A stretch of DNA of 64,000 nt from Metallyticus violacea (GCA_030762175.1 CM060833.1:160987501-161051500); one strand, 5' to 3'. Positions 21,592 to 33,543 are shown, counted from the first letter of the stretch. The notes: generated from the sequence alone by a model not told the origin. Program-made: numbers and translations.

Positions 21592-22374
21592 GTAAGAAAA
21601 CTTTTTTTTTTCTTCCTCATCAAAAGTAAATTGTCTATTGATTTGAAATGCTAGTTGAAATTTGTACAATGAATCTAATCATATGATTAAGATTATTGTA
21701 TATTCAATTGAACTAATACTCTAATTGACTCCATTTGTTTAAATGTAGAACATGTTTTGCAGACAATCATCCCTATCCGCATCTAACGTCAATGCTCTGT
21801 AACTTTTATTTTGTTTCTAGTAACTTTATGACACTTCAGATGTCAAGAAAAAAAGTGTACACAACTAAATAAATAAGAATAAGAAAAAAAGACCATGTAA
21901 GGTAATTGAAGATAAGAAGGAAAATGAGATGCAAATTGTACTCCTTAAGTTTTTGAGCTGGAAAAGCAAAAAGATTAAATAATGCAGTTTCTAATTTGTT
22001 AAATTATAATAACTTAGTGTACAAAAAGGGAACTTAGTTAATTTTAAATTTCTGAATGATTCATATAAGAAAAAAAAAATTAGTTCAATATCTGAACAAT
22101 TCATCAGAAAATATAGTATTTGGAAAGTGTGATGAATGAATATTAATGACATATGTAGTTATTCCCATTTTTCTGCAACATAATTTTTTTTTCCCAAAAT
22201 ACACATGAACTGTAAAAATCAGCCATTGACTGCTTAACCACTCAGATCCCAGCATTATCAACCTAAATATCACACTGCACACTGTAAATTAAACACTTGC
22301 ACAACTTTGATTAATAAAGCAGGCACATAATTTATTTTTATGTTATAATGAGTAATAGCCTGCAAATGTTTAAA
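21592..22374. other. SLC15 intron 4 left part
   Basis: AT-rich; nothing recognised before the SINE at 22375. It includes the left copy (22363-22374) of that SINE's target duplication. Confidence 0.5.
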
Positions 22375-22676
22375 TGATTTTTTTTTTATTGATTTATTTA
22401 TGGACGCTCTTTAACATCTCAGGTCATTGGCATCCCATTCAACTCAGGGTGTGAAACGGCCAACAAAATTTGCTCAGAGGCCTCTCTTTCAGGCTTGAGG
22501 TTCTTTTTCGTGCCGTAAATGTACGACACGGGACCCACGGCTTTACTTCCCTTCTGAAGGAAGCCATACTAAGGATTTTTACGCCCGAAAAAATCCATCG
22601 GTCCTGGCCGGGTTCGAACCCGCGATCTTGGGTTTAGGAGGCAAGTATGGTAACCACTACTTCACCAGGACCGACA
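22375..22676 (-). repeat. SINE-A copy with exact 12-bp target duplication
   Basis: The minus-strand head reads GTCGGTCCTGGTGAAGTAGT, then GGTTACCATACTTGCCTCC and a B box GGGTTCGAACCCGG. The 5' GGTCCTG pairs with CAGGACC-type sequence after the B box, like a tRNA acceptor stem. The body contains GTGTCGTACATTTACGGCAC and AAAGAGCGTCCATAAATAAA. It is flanked by CAAATGTTTAAA at 22363-22374 and 22677-22688. One of the two best preserved copies. Confidence 0.9.
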
Positions 22677-22799
22677 CAAATGTTTAAAGTAATGTCTTTC
22701 TGCCTCAGGCACTTCTGGACATGTTAAAACATCAAGCATTTCTGACTGATAAAATTAACATTTTTTTTCAAGGTTACAATTCAGTAATACTATACAAGT

Positions 22800-23290
22800 A
22801 TTTTTCTATTTTAGGAAATGTAAGATATAAACAGGTAGATAATTTAGCAGGTGCAAATCATTTTTGGATGTACAATCATGACATCAAGGTTTTCCAGCTT
22901 CCATACAATAGTATTCAGACTTGCTATGAACTTTGACATCCCACCATTGGACTTTCAATAGTTTGGTTACTTTTGTGATGTACTCTATTAGGAATAGTTT
23001 TAGCACAGATCTAAATTGGCAGGTACAGATCAATTTTGGATATACAATCGTAACATCACAAAAGTAACCAAAGTATTTTCATTTTAAAGAATAAGCATCA
23101 TGTTATGAACTTTGACATTCCATCATTGGACTTCCTGTTTTGCCTTTGGAACCATCAGAGGTCACATTGTCATCTTCCAGGATTAGTCAGTCCCAAGCTG
23201 AAGATGAGAGTGAATGCTCTTGAAACATCTTCTGATAAATTAATCAGTTAGTGAAGAATAGTGTCACGTAATACCGACCACTTAATATGT
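22800..23290 (+). mobile_element. PLE C-terminal fragment with an internal duplication (subfamily 3)
   Basis: The first block reads NVRYKQVDNLAGANHFWMYN and H-D-I-K-V-F-Q-L, then MNFDIPPLDF. A second diverged copy of about 130 bp follows (22990-23135), ending MNFDIPSLDF and continuing to the stop. Matching residues occur in the other PLEs here (K-Y-K-Q-I-E-K-S-A...A-H-F-W, M-N-F-D-I-P). A 22-bp inverted pair, AGTTTGGTTACTTTTGTGAT and its complement (22959-22981, 23051-23073), marks the junction. Confidence 0.6.
23185..23240 (+). ncRNA. Hammerhead-like motif of PLE subfamily 3
   Basis: CTGAAGA (23198-23204), T, an imperfect stem GAGAGT-GAAT-GCTCTT, GAAAC, AT, then CTT in place of GTT. Stem I pairing is weak. 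A relic by position and order. Confidence 0.35.
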
Positions 23291-23507
23291 ATAATTAGTT
23301 GACTGCACTATTTCTAACTTCTATTAAGCTTGGAACTACAAACATTACATGTTTTTGTCCATTGTTGTATTACATCCTTTTTAATGTTCATCCAAAACAT
23401 TAATGTATACATGTTTACACTTACTCCACTTACTAACATAACCATTGGCCAACAGCTGGTGATTGGAGCAAGTGCTTTAGTGTCCTAGGGTTATGTAAGT
23501 AGGTGGA

Positions 23508-23797
23508 TGATTTGTTTATTTACGGATGCTCTTTAACATCACAGGTCATCAGCGTCCCATTCAATTCAGGGCGTGAAACAGCTGACAAATTTGCTCAGAG
23601 GCCTCTTCTTTCAGGTTTGAGGTTCCTTATCGCGCCGTAAATGTACGACACAGGACCCATTGTTTTACTTCCCTTCCGAAGGAAGCCATACTTATGATTT
23701 GTACGCTCAAAAAAATCCATCGATCCTGGCCAGGTTTGAACCCACAATCTTGGGTTTAGAAGGCCAGTATGGTAACCACTACACCACCAGGACCTAC
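23508..23797 (-). repeat. SINE-A copy
   Basis: Same order as 22375-22676 with about 10-15% differences by eye: minus-strand head GGTCCTGGTGGTGTAGTGGT, B box GGGTTCAAACC, end TAAATAAACAAAT. Imperfect flanking repeat AAGTAGGTGGA/AAGTGGTGGA. Confidence 0.85.
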
Positions 23798-24289
23798 AAG
23801 TGGTGGAGTTAATGTAAACATGTTGAATACATTAGTGTAGGACATATTACCACTCTGTTATCTACAGCTTCGTAAGTACAATGTATTTAAATCTTGTTGA
23901 TATTATCTTCACTGAAATCTTCATCCCTGGGTGGATCCTATTGTGACAATTGTGTTGAAAATTAGAAAATCTAAATTGTTGTGAGACATATGAACACACA
24001 CTGCTGGTAGGTAGATACATACCATTGTTATCATCTCCCTGGAGTAGAATGTTTCTTAAATTTTAGCAAGATGTGAGAACTAGGTTCAAGGTTATCGAGT
24101 TCTCAATCTCCCAGCTAGACTTGTGCAATAGCTTCATAATCAATCAGTTACTAGTTCATCTCTTGAATAATAGTCTTCAACTATGGTTTTCTTTTCAAAT
24201 ATATGTCAAAGATTGGTACTAAACTGTAGAATATACTGAAGATATTTCACTTATACTGCTAATGCTTTTCATTGTTGTTTAAATGTTCA

Positions 24290-25570
24290 ATGCAAGTAAT
24301 AAACATTCCTCCTTCTAAAAGATATTTGGACTATTGATTGTCATACAGATGCTAAGTGATTCTCTGTTTTATGTGGAGTATTTCAGCAGGGCAGGAGAGA
24401 ACTTTTATAATGAAAGTCAATAGACTTCCAATTACCATTTTCATTTTGCTGCCTGCTGCATCTGCAGCAATATCCAAGGTTTCCTCAAAAAAGGCAAGCT
24501 CATGATTCACACTGAAATGGTTAAAAGGGCTGCTTGAGCTACATAATTTTTACAGTTTTCAAATTGCAATAATGCTCCTTTAGTCCATTTGATTTTCCTC
24601 TTGTAATGTTTTGTCATATCTTTGAGGTACTCATTTTTAAAGAGTTTGATTTTGTGCAGCATACTCTAGATGCTGATAATAGAAGTTTGCAGTTACCAAA
24701 AATGCTTATAATTAACTCCTTTACAGTATGAGGTTTTTTACAACTTAATATAGCAGCTACTCTCTCTGAATCTGGTTTAATCTGATGTAATCAAGTGTCT
24801 AAGAAAACCAGTTCTTTTGATAAAATATTTATTTTTCAACAATAATTTGAAGACCAAACTTGTCAAGTTGTTTGAATGGTATATTCAAATGCTAGTTATG
24901 CTCTTCTGGGGAAGCAGAAGCTATCAGGATATCATCTGAATAAACAAAGCAGAAATCTAGATCCTTCACAACTTCATTGATAAGCTTTTGAAATGTGCTC
25001 AATGCACTTCAAATTCAAATGACATGAAGTTAAAAAGTTGAACTCATATAGTCTAAAAGGAGTGATTACCTTGTTTTTGGTTTATCTTCTTCTGCCACTA
25101 GAATTTGGCAACAAGTTTTTATCAGATCAAGCTTAGAAAACATTTTCTTGTTTTGAAGGATGTAGAACACACCATCCATTATTGGAGTTGGATATTGGTC
25201 TGAAAGGATCCTGTCATTGAAGTTGCAATAACCTCTATAGACTCGCCGCTGATCATTCAGTTTTTTTTAACTAAATATAGCTGTGACTTTGAGAATCAAA
25301 GTATATTATGATTTAATAGGCACTGGAATTCCATTTTTGTAATGTTTAATTTATGTGGGTCAAATCTTCTAGTTTTAATGCATACAGGTGTATGCTATAT
25401 GTAAGATTCCTAATCTTTTTGAGTCATCTTGTTAATTTTTTCACAAATAAGTTTTTCTACATCTTTCAATTTAAAAGTCTTGCTTGTATTTGCAACGTAC
25501 CACCTAATCAGAGCTCACATAAGCTCAGTTTGGTCATATTGGCCACAGTAAGACTGGCCACACAATACCT
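24290..25570 (-). mobile_element. Ty3/gypsy-type LTR retroelement pol relic
   Basis: Minus-strand pieces in order: TRRFDPHKLNITKMEFQCLL (before RT); MFSKLDLIKTCCQILVAEED (RT palm block); FQKLINEVVKDLDFCFVYSD with D-I-L-I-A-S-A-S-P-E-E-H, where the F-V-Y-S-D-D box is intact in spacing; LDKFGLQI and the K-P-H-T-V-K segment leading toward RNase H. Several stops; dead. LTRs were not identified. I describe the breaks only and propose no intact sequence. Confidence 0.75.
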
Positions 25571-25644
25571 GGCTTTTTGAAGCATTATCTGTATTACATT
25601 CACTACTCATTTCAATTTTAAAATATTCAGGAATCAACACAGTG

Positions 25645-26005
25645 AAAATGAGTATAAAATCTCCAGTAGATAAAATATTTTAAAATGCTAAAAACATTTC
25701 TGTGGCATCACTTCCAATGCATAATGAAGTACTCTGAGTTAAAAACATTTAATATATTGATACAATGATAAAACACTCTTAACATTTCACATCCATAACA
25801 GTTGACAACGTGAGCAAAGGTCTCACAAAAGATATCCTAATTTTTTTAATTTTGGGAGTTAAACGTTAAGAGTGTTTTATCATTGTATCAATATTTACAA
25901 TGTTTTTAACTCAAAGTACTTCATTGTTCATTGGAAGTGAAGCCACAGAAATGTTTTTAGCATTTTAAAATATTTTATCTACTGGAGATTTTCACTACTC
26001 ATACT
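25645..26005. mobile_element. PLE-derived foldback unit (older)
   Basis: Arms at about 25649-25800 and 25860-25999 are inverted copies (AAATCTCCAGTAGATAAAAT and complement; GATAAAACACTCTTAAC and complement). The centre has TTGACAACGTGAGC...GGTCTCAC, then AAAAG where the foldback at 14858 has GAAAC: the same hammerhead layout with G12 lost. It therefore belongs to the same class of inverted PLE 3' ends, with more decay. Confidence 0.6.
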
Positions 26006-26639
26006 TGTTTAAACTAATGCCATTGCACACAACACATTTGTTCTGTAAAAGAAAGTCATACAGCTGTTTCTCTCAATTTTACTTCTTGTTAATCAGCTGA
26101 ACATCGTACCCCATCATTTTTTATAGTTTTGAATTTGTGTAGTGTAAGGCTTTCAGCAAGCTCTGGTTTATGTTTCATTTACAACCACTTCAAGACACCT
26201 TTATCATACTAGGGTGGAAAATGAAGTATAATCAGTGAAAGAAACTATTAGATTCCAGCTCATCTTGAAATGAAGCAAGTTGATAAATCATTTTATACAG
26301 TTTCTTAGATGGTAAATATTTTAGCTTCTACCAGTGGGTACAATTATTCTTCCCTATAATGAAACTACTTGAGCTAGAAATATGCAGTTTTGGTGAGTAT
26401 TCAACAAAATTCAATATCTACCTTCTTGATTGTTTCATTAATAAAAAACTACAATATTATAATCTAACATAAATTATACTTACAAGAGGTACAAGAAGCA
26501 GGAGTTGGATGCAGCAATATCACACGTCTCTGAATGGGTGATACACTTGGGAGTTTCAAGGTCAAACATCATCCCATTTGATTAATACTGTAATGCTGCT
26601 TTGAAAAGCATTATTTATAAGCACAGTTGTGGCAGTTAT

Positions 26640-27000
26640 GAGGGACATTTAATAAGTAAATACAGTTTTTTTCTCTGCAAGTTTAATTTTGAAAAAGATA
26701 TTTGAACCTTCATACTCTATTTAATGAAGTTTCATCTTTTTCATGCAGGTGGCAGTAATGCAGTTAATTTTCAAATAAAGTGTATGATTAATGTGCTTTA
26801 TAGGCAAAGAGCAGTAATTGAATTTCTTTAGGCAAAAAATGAGACATTCACCAACATTCAGAAGCATTTAAGAAATGTATACAGAGAGGTGGCAATGAAT
26901 AAAAACACTTATCAGTTGTTGAGCAAAGAGGCTGTCATCAAAAGATTAGGGCAGTTTTACTGATTATCCTGGGAGTCTCACACTACGGTACACCAACAAT
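26640..27000 (+). mobile_element. Mariner-like transposase N-terminal relic
   Basis: It begins GAGGGACATTTAATAAGTAA, similar to mariner inverted-repeat ends. The + strand then reads VLYRQRAVIEFL-stop-AKNETFTNIQKHLRNVY and YQLLSKEAVIKRL, the helix-turn-helix region of a SETMAR-like mariner transposase. Only the N-terminal part remains. Confidence 0.55.
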
Positions 27001-28588
27001 GATAAACGTGCTGACATACTTCTTTCAGACTATTGGAAAATAATAATCAACAACTACAAATTAACATGATATCTCTATGACTTGTGCTAAATGATACGGA
27101 ATCATACAGAGAGTAATAATCCATTCAGAATTGCTAGCTTGTTATAAGGCTGAAAGTGACAATTTCATGTCCAGTTTTGTAATGGGAAGTGAAATATAGA
27201 TCTCTGTTACTTTGAGATTGAAACCAAAGGAATATCATCACAAACTTCTTTGCAGAAAAAAATAACTTTAAGGTGATACCCTCAGCCAGTAAAGTTATGG
27301 TCATATTTTTTAGAACACTGGAGGGATTATTTTGATTGATATTGTTGTGGACCTGATGTTGTCCAGTAAACTGCTTGCCCAGCCTGAGCTCTTTCATGGC
27401 GAGGTGGCTTACAAGGCATGGGCCAGGTTCGTCATACCGAACGAAAAGATGTCAGTGGTTTGGCCAATACCGGCAAGGCTCCACTTGAGCAGTGTGGATA
27501 CACTGTCCAGGAATGTCAAGCTGGTATAGCCAGGCCACTACGGGTAACAGGAGTGGATGAAGGAAAGCAGGGAATGAGGGGAGTGTAACCAAAAATTAGA
27601 AGCCTGTGTGGTGTTTGAATAGTTCACTCAACAGCATGAGCTAATGAGGCTAACTGGTTTCCAGACAGCCTCAGTCAGCTTTTATACCTGCAACTAACTA
27701 GGACGTGGTCATTAGTACATGGCATCTGTGGTACTATTTAGTTTATTGATTCTTAATATGTTTACATACTAGCGCCGCTGTGGTGTATGTTCAACTATAA
27801 GTGTTATTAAGTATATTTACATGTTAGCACCCCTGTGGTGCACATCCCTTCTATGCATTCTTCTCTGTGTCACTTGGCTGTGGTGAGCTAATCCAAGCAG
27901 TAGCAGGTTGGTGCTACAGATATATTGCCTTGTGATGAAACAGTTTAACTCCAAAGTATAGGTCAAAGATTGTTGGAAGTTTAAGAATCATTTCCAGCTC
28001 ATTCATCCTGACATAGATATAACCAAAGTTGAATATTTTAGTTAATGAGTTAATTATATCCTCTTATTGTTCCACTTGCCATCATATTCTGCGAAAAATT
28101 TTGGTAAGTGGGGAAATTAGAATGTATAATGGACTCTTTAATATAATAACCAAAGTTGTTCTTATTCATGAAAATGGAAAATTATAAATAAGACTGTGCA
28201 CCTAAGGAGAGATCACTATACTGTACTTGCTCACTCACCCTAAAGATACAATTCATAGGAGAATACTTGACATTGACAAAGACATAGCCACAGTATTAGG
28301 ATGGCAGAGAGACAATCCTGCAGAGTGATACCACAGCAGCTAACAGGCTCTGACTTCTAGGTCACACAAAGTCATACATTTACAAAGAGATTATATTAAA
28401 AAGGGCACTTTTCATCCAAAGAATTGAAAAACAATCAATGAAATTAAGTGAACCCTGAAATAGAAAATGATATGTTGCATTATTTACTGAACATCTCTCA
28501 TACATTCCTGAAAAGAGTCATTTACACTAATCCTGTATCATATATAAGTGTGTGCATTTTCCCTGAAGTTATTCTGTTTTCATTTTAG
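27001..28588. other. SLC15 intron 4 right part, unassigned
   Basis: A GC-richer block at 27340-27560 and a block with two related GCGCCGCTGTGGTG / GCACCCCTGTGGTG motifs (27772-27840) look repeat-derived, possibly from an LTR, but I cannot name them. The segment ends in the acceptor TTTTCATTTTAG. Confidence 0.4.
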
Positions 28589-28878
28589 GTCTGGAATTTG
28601 CATACTCTGCAGCACCAAGACCTTTGCAAGGGGTGGCCATGGGGATGTTCTCTGCCATGGAGGGTGTGGGCTCACTCCTTGGGACAGCCTTGATTTCTGC
28701 ACTAAGTCCTGTATGGATCAGGCATGACTCGCAGCACTTTCAAGGTCATTTGGACTATTACTTCTTCCTTCTAGCAGGTATCCAGGGAATTGCTTTCCTT
28801 TTCTTCACAATATGGCTCTTGCTGCAAAGGATAAGGTCTCCTCCACAAAATGTCATTGTTGATAGTGTTGTGACATGA
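28589..28878 (+). CDS. SLC15 (PHT-type) transporter, terminal exon E with stop
   Basis: 290 bp from acceptor CATTTTAG to TGA. Joined to exon D it reads AGLEFAYSAAPRPLQGVAMG, then MFSAMEGVGSLLGTALISAL, HLDYYFFLLAGIQGIAFLFF and a short hydrophilic tail ending V-D-S-V-V-T. E-F-A-Y-S-x-A-P-x-x-x-Q and Y-F-F-L-L-A-x-I-Q are diagnostic of the family's last two or three transmembrane helices. The internal ATGs in the exon are not starts. The five exons give 231 codons, about 40% of a typical 570-residue PHT protein. Confidence 0.95.
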
Positions 28879-29110
28879 AAAGTTAGTCATCCATGCACAT
28901 AAAAGACAAAGTGTATTTAAATATAATCTCATCCTTACTGTTGCTCATAGTATAGACATTAACTTAACTAAACCTGCCTGCAAAATTATATTAATACAAT
29001 TATCTCTTTATTAAATAATTATATACAGGGACAAGAAAATAATATTCTATTTTAAGATTGATGATTTGACAGAGGTCATAATATTGATATATTGAATAAA
29101 TGAAAAAAAA
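28879..29110 (+). other. Probable 3' UTR of the SLC15 gene
   Basis: It follows the stop directly and is AT-rich. AATAAA hexamers occur at 29095-29100, 29264-29269 and 29381-29386; the first is followed within 10 bp by a genomic A-run, so the end of the transcript is uncertain. Confidence 0.5.
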
Positions 29111-30089
29111 TTAAATAGAAAAATGACAGTTATATTCAAGTCACCCTTTTATTAGTAATAATATATGATTTGCACATAACAAATAAGCTTTTTTCTGCTT
29201 CAGCTGTTAAGAAATGTGGTTTTCTGGGTATTTTAGTAAAAATGCATCCAACTTTTATTGTGTAATAAATTTAATTTATTTTATTATGACCTCATCTAGT
29301 ATCTTGCTTACTATGTTTTAATTAGCCATTACTTTTTTCTTTAATACAGAACACTGTGTATCCCAGCATTTATACTTCAGAATAAAATTAAATTCAGATG
29401 TATAGATCTAAATATATTGATGACTTAATTTCATAGAGCTTTAAAAGGAGTATTTTATAAATATTTGGCTCACGCTAAAAGCAAAAAGCTTTATATCATG
29501 GACTTACTAATGAAACACTTAACTTTCTAAAGATATTAAAAATGTGTTATATTAAAATCTTTTTAGTTCAAGTATAATGTTATAATAATGCCAATAACAT
29601 TCAAATTTAGTGTGCCATAAAATTAAGTGTAATTGCATTAAACCTTAGATTAAAGTAACTAAGTTTGGGCAATAATAATGTGATTTTATATTTGTGTGTT
29701 ATAATTTTTGGAAAGCATAAAAAAAATATTACTGCCAAAGAAATGAAAAATGCATTTTTAAAGATTAAATATATTGAATGTGTATAGAATACATTAAAAT
29801 TATATATACACAACAATGTAATGAATGAAGAAGCTTGATTTGTGGCTGTAATATTCACTTTTTATTTTGATCTCATTAGTTTTCTGTTTCTTTTGAAGTG
29901 TAGAATCATTATTCATTTATAATGAGAAAAGAGATGTGATACAAGCATTCCGGTGAATTATTATGACTGCTTTCATTTGTACAAATATTAGAAATCAGGG
30001 ATTAGGAATGTGCTGCATTTAGAGCTTGTAGTATCTTAGTCTTCTGGCAAAGGTCATATCCAATGGCATTATACTGTCAGCATTTCACT
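29111..30089. other. Unassigned AT-rich DNA downstream of the SLC15 gene
   Basis: Possible later poly(A) signals as listed for the 3' UTR; otherwise nothing recognised. Confidence 0.4.
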
Positions 30090-30620
30090 CATATTATGAT
30101 GTGCTTCTTCTTGGGCGGAGACAGTGTCTGCAGCTGCTGCTGTCCAATTTATGTTTAAATAGTAGTGGGATTGCATCACTCCCTCGTGTTCATATTGACT
30201 GAAAGACAGTCATTTGTACTTGGCTAGAGCTGTCAGCCAGATCACAGGAAGGAATTTGTTCTGGTTGAATATTTTAATACTTTCATGGATAATTGTTGAA
30301 AAGATTGCAAAGGGCTACAACTTCTAAGTATGTTGTCAAAGTCAATATGATGGTCTGTTTTTATGGCATGCTCTGCTAGGTTTGATTTTCAACTTTTTAA
30401 GTTTCAAGACTTTTGACATATTTTTTTTTTATCTATAGTGAAGAATCTTCCTATTAAACCAATAAATAGATATGATTTTTCACAATAATAATCCCTTTCC
30501 ATTTTGTAAATGTCACGGTCAGTGATGGGATCAGATCTGTCCTTTATTGGGTAAAGAAATGAGCAGAGATTTTTAATTGAAATGTAGTAGGTGCCAATGT
30601 TGTTATATTGTAAATATCCT
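30090..30620 (-). mobile_element. PLE of a different lineage, GIY-YIG end relic (subfamily 4)
   Basis: The minus strand reads MERDYYCEKSYLFIGLIGRF, the K-S-Y-I-G-x-T-G-R-x-F endonuclease motif with one change, then KVLKLKKLK and RACHKNR (A-E-H-A-x-K-T-x-H region), and IHESIKIFNQNKFLP (R-E-A-I-E-I-x-x-x-x-N-x-N). The order matches the C-terminal end of PLE-type proteins but it is clearly distinct from subfamilies 1-3 in the window. No 3' terminus identified. Confidence 0.5.
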
Positions 30621-31199
30621 GGATATTCTGGCTGCCACTTCCTGAATATCTTATAGATACCATTTCTTCTGTTTGTCTAGTGTAGTCTTTTTACTGATGT
30701 CTTTGAATTCCCCTCCCCTTTCTTTCCTGTTCTAAATTGAATGTGCACAGAGTATGTCGAAAAAGTAATTGGCCATTGCTTGCTTGCTGATAGAGGATGG
30801 GGTGATATTTCATCTACATATCTTTCATATGCATTGAGTTCTGGTAAATGGAGCAGCTGAGACTGAAGGAGCAATTATTTCAAAATAACCATTGAGACAT
30901 AAGGCTAAATGTTCATTATAGCTTGATAGGCATTAAGTCAGTCACCTAAAGAATTGTACTGTGTGAAGCATTAATTCATAAGAGTACAAAATATTGTCAT
31001 TGAGCTATTATTAATAAAAAATTTAGGGGCACTTCATTAAGTTTAGGAAAAGATTTTCTGTAGAATTGGCAAACCACTGAAAACCAAAAGTAAGCATGTA
31101 AGAACAACAGTAATTGAAAAGCAATTCAGTGCAGATCTTAAAAATTAGCTCCACATAAGCAATAAATATAAACTTTTACACTTTTTAGAGGATTAACAG

Positions 31200-31640
31200 C
31201 TATGTTTATAGGGACTATATATAAAAGCTTGTCCAATAATGTTGTGTTAAACATCTTGCCTACTAGGCATACCACAGCTGGCAAGACCCATACTTCAACT
31301 TAGCCCCCCCCCCCCATAATGTCTTGTGAACATTGCATTTATATGACATATTACCACTCCATTGTCTACAGTACAATTTAATTGCATTCTGAACCTGTTT
31401 CATGCCAGTTTCACAACTGAATACATTCATTCATGAAGATGGTTAGCAGTTGATTTAGGGCAGTGTATTTTTTATGTAATCATTATTTTAAATATGAATC
31501 AGCTCATTGTATGCTTGCAAAATTTATTCAGAACTTTCCTGTTCAATTGCCTCTTTCCAGAGCTGCAATTCATGATGTGCACAAATATGACTGAGGGGAT
31601 GACAATTTTAGCATCTTCTATGAGGTAAATTGAATGCACA
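31200..31640 (+). mobile_element. Mariner-like element, N-terminal HTH region (second copy)
   Basis: + strand about 31455-31590: FRAVYFLCNHYFKYESAHCM and LAKFIQNFPVQLPLSRAAIH, collinear with 20330-20470. Upstream, ACTAGGCATACCACAG aligns with ACTAGGTGTACCACAG at 20202, so the homology includes non-coding sequence. It contains a C-run at 31304-31315. Confidence 0.55.
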
Positions 31641-31851
31641 TTTTAGGAAGCAGAACTGAAGTATGATTACTATTTAGTAGCTAAGACTAAAACACCATAT
31701 GAGCAGGCAAGAGTTGCAGCCCAATAGTTGCAGACAGAGTGATAATACTCACTTACGCAAGTACAGTTGAATAGCATTAATAGTTTGGGATCATTTAGGT
31801 GAGAAATCTTTTCAGCAGCATTAGGTTGATATTGTGACAGATTTAATGAAC

Positions 31852-32024
31852 AGCAAATTACTTTGTTGTTAATTATCTAGTGAGTTGATTTGATAATCTT
31901 ATGCTCCACTTACTGTTTGTGGAGCATAAGATTTTCAAATCGACTCACTAGATAATTAAGAACATAATAGTTGCTTCACTGTATTGGTTCCGACATGAAA
32001 TTAAATGTTATATTTAGCAAATTA
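31852..32024. mobile_element. Short PLE-derived foldback unit with one-sided tail
   Basis: Inverted arms of about 39 bp (31871-31909, 31919-31958) of the subfamily-1 terminus AATTATCTAGTGAGTYGATT...GTGGAG enclose a 9-bp loop. On the right a tail runs to about 32015 that is homologous (complement) to 5120-5175. Direct repeats AGCAAATTA (31852-31860, 32016-32024) flank the unit, continuing as CTTTGTT versus TTTGTT. The architecture, foldback plus one tail plus direct repeats, is the same as at 14858-15219, but the ribozyme part is deleted. Confidence 0.65.
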
Positions 32025-33480
32025 TTTGTTCATTGGAGCTTATATTTCTTACATCTCATAAAAGTAAGGATATTCCCTGGACAATGTTACACCTGCCACA
32101 AATTAAAACAGCCTTCAGGTTTACCATTGCATTCAGAAATCTGATTCATCAGTATATAATTTTGCATGTTGTCTTGATATTGCTCCTTAAGTTTCTTGTG
32201 CCACCAAGAACTTTAATCCCTATATAAATTGAAATGTTTACAAAAAAGAAGCAGGGCTATCAGATTGTCAGTTTAAATAACTGGAATTTTTTTATGGTAA
32301 TAAAGTGCATAAATTTGCAGTCACCAATTATGCATGCTGCCCGTACCTCTCTCAACAATAATTTTAAAAAAAAACAATACTATGGAGGCATGGATTTTGT
32401 GTAAACTGAGTAGCAACAGGACTAAGTGATAAATTATTTAACTATCATATCCGAGAGTATATTGTATAAGATTTTGTGGCAGAATTTGGGCTATTTTGTG
32501 ATCTAGATAAAATTATAAAGAATAGTTTGATTATTGAATAAGTAATCTAATTAATTTGATGGCTTTCTTTTGTAGAAAGCATCCAAAATGACCCAAGCAA
32601 CTTTTACTATTTCACTGATTTTATAAAGTAAATATATGTAGATGAACAGTGATATGAATGGCGTGCGTAAATCATAAGTATCCAATAATGAAAACTAGGT
32701 AAATGTGTAAGAAAATGTGTACAGGGTGGAAGCACATCTAATGCATTCCTTCTTGGGTAATTTTCTTTTAAGTATGATAAACTAAATGATATATAAAATT
32801 GTTTTCTTCTTGAATGGTTTCAGAAAAAAAATGCAAATGTTAATGCTTATTTTCATGAAACTGTTTTAAAATATTCTAGAATATTATACATTGTAGCTTT
32901 GAGTAAGTTATTTATGATCAAATTTTAGTATTAGCTTAGTCATAAAATGTAGAGGACCTGATTTATATTGTCTAAAAAGAAATTAGTAGAATTCACTCTT
33001 CAGCTCCAAAAAGGTAAATGGGAACATTGGCAGCATTATAGTCAAAAGTACTTGATCAAAACAATGCACAATCTAGGAAAAATGGAAATATCATTCTTTT
33101 CATTCATTTTTTCTTTTCTTTATTACCTTATGCTTGCTGTTTTGTGTAGTAAATTATCATTTATGATCAGTATAATTTAAAATGAAGTAAATATCATTTG
33201 TGACTTGTGTGATTTAAAGTAAGCATTTTCAGTTCATGATCATTTTGCTATTTTTTATTTCTTTTAAATGTTATTTTAATGAGCATTTAATCAGCATGGC
33301 TACATAAACCAGATATCTACAAATTAAGTTTAGTAAAGAAATGAAATAATTTTTTTAATCTTAATATTTTTTTAAATACAGTGGTGAGTTTAAGAGCTCA
33401 TTCTTTCTTGCTTCCAGTAGATAAATGTAAATTGGGTTCTGCCCTTTTGTGTGAAAATATAGCAATGCATTGAAGTAGGT
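32025..33480. other. Unassigned AT-rich intergenic DNA
   Basis: Nothing supported; short ORFs lack recognisable motifs. Confidence 0.4.
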
Positions 33481-33543
33481 ATAAGGAAACAAAATATAAT
33501 GGTTTCCTTATATCTAAGGAAACCATATCTTTTGTTTCCTTAT
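33481..33543. repeat. Short hairpin (29-30 bp arms, 4-base loop)
   Basis: ATAAGGAAACAAAATATAAT-GGTTTCCTTA, loop TATC, then the near-exact complement. Loop and arms would fold into a long hairpin in RNA or single-stranded DNA. It could be a tiny MITE or a chance inverted duplication. Confidence 0.7.

Noticed and set aside
27332..27600. GC-richer block that might be an exon or an LTR
   Set aside because: Neither strand gives a recognisable peptide, and no matching second copy exists in the window to support an LTR.
28624..28878. Reading the terminal exon as an independent 84-residue gene starting at an internal ATG
   Set aside because: The frame is open upstream to a good splice acceptor and continues the conserved E-F-A-Y-S motif from the preceding exon.
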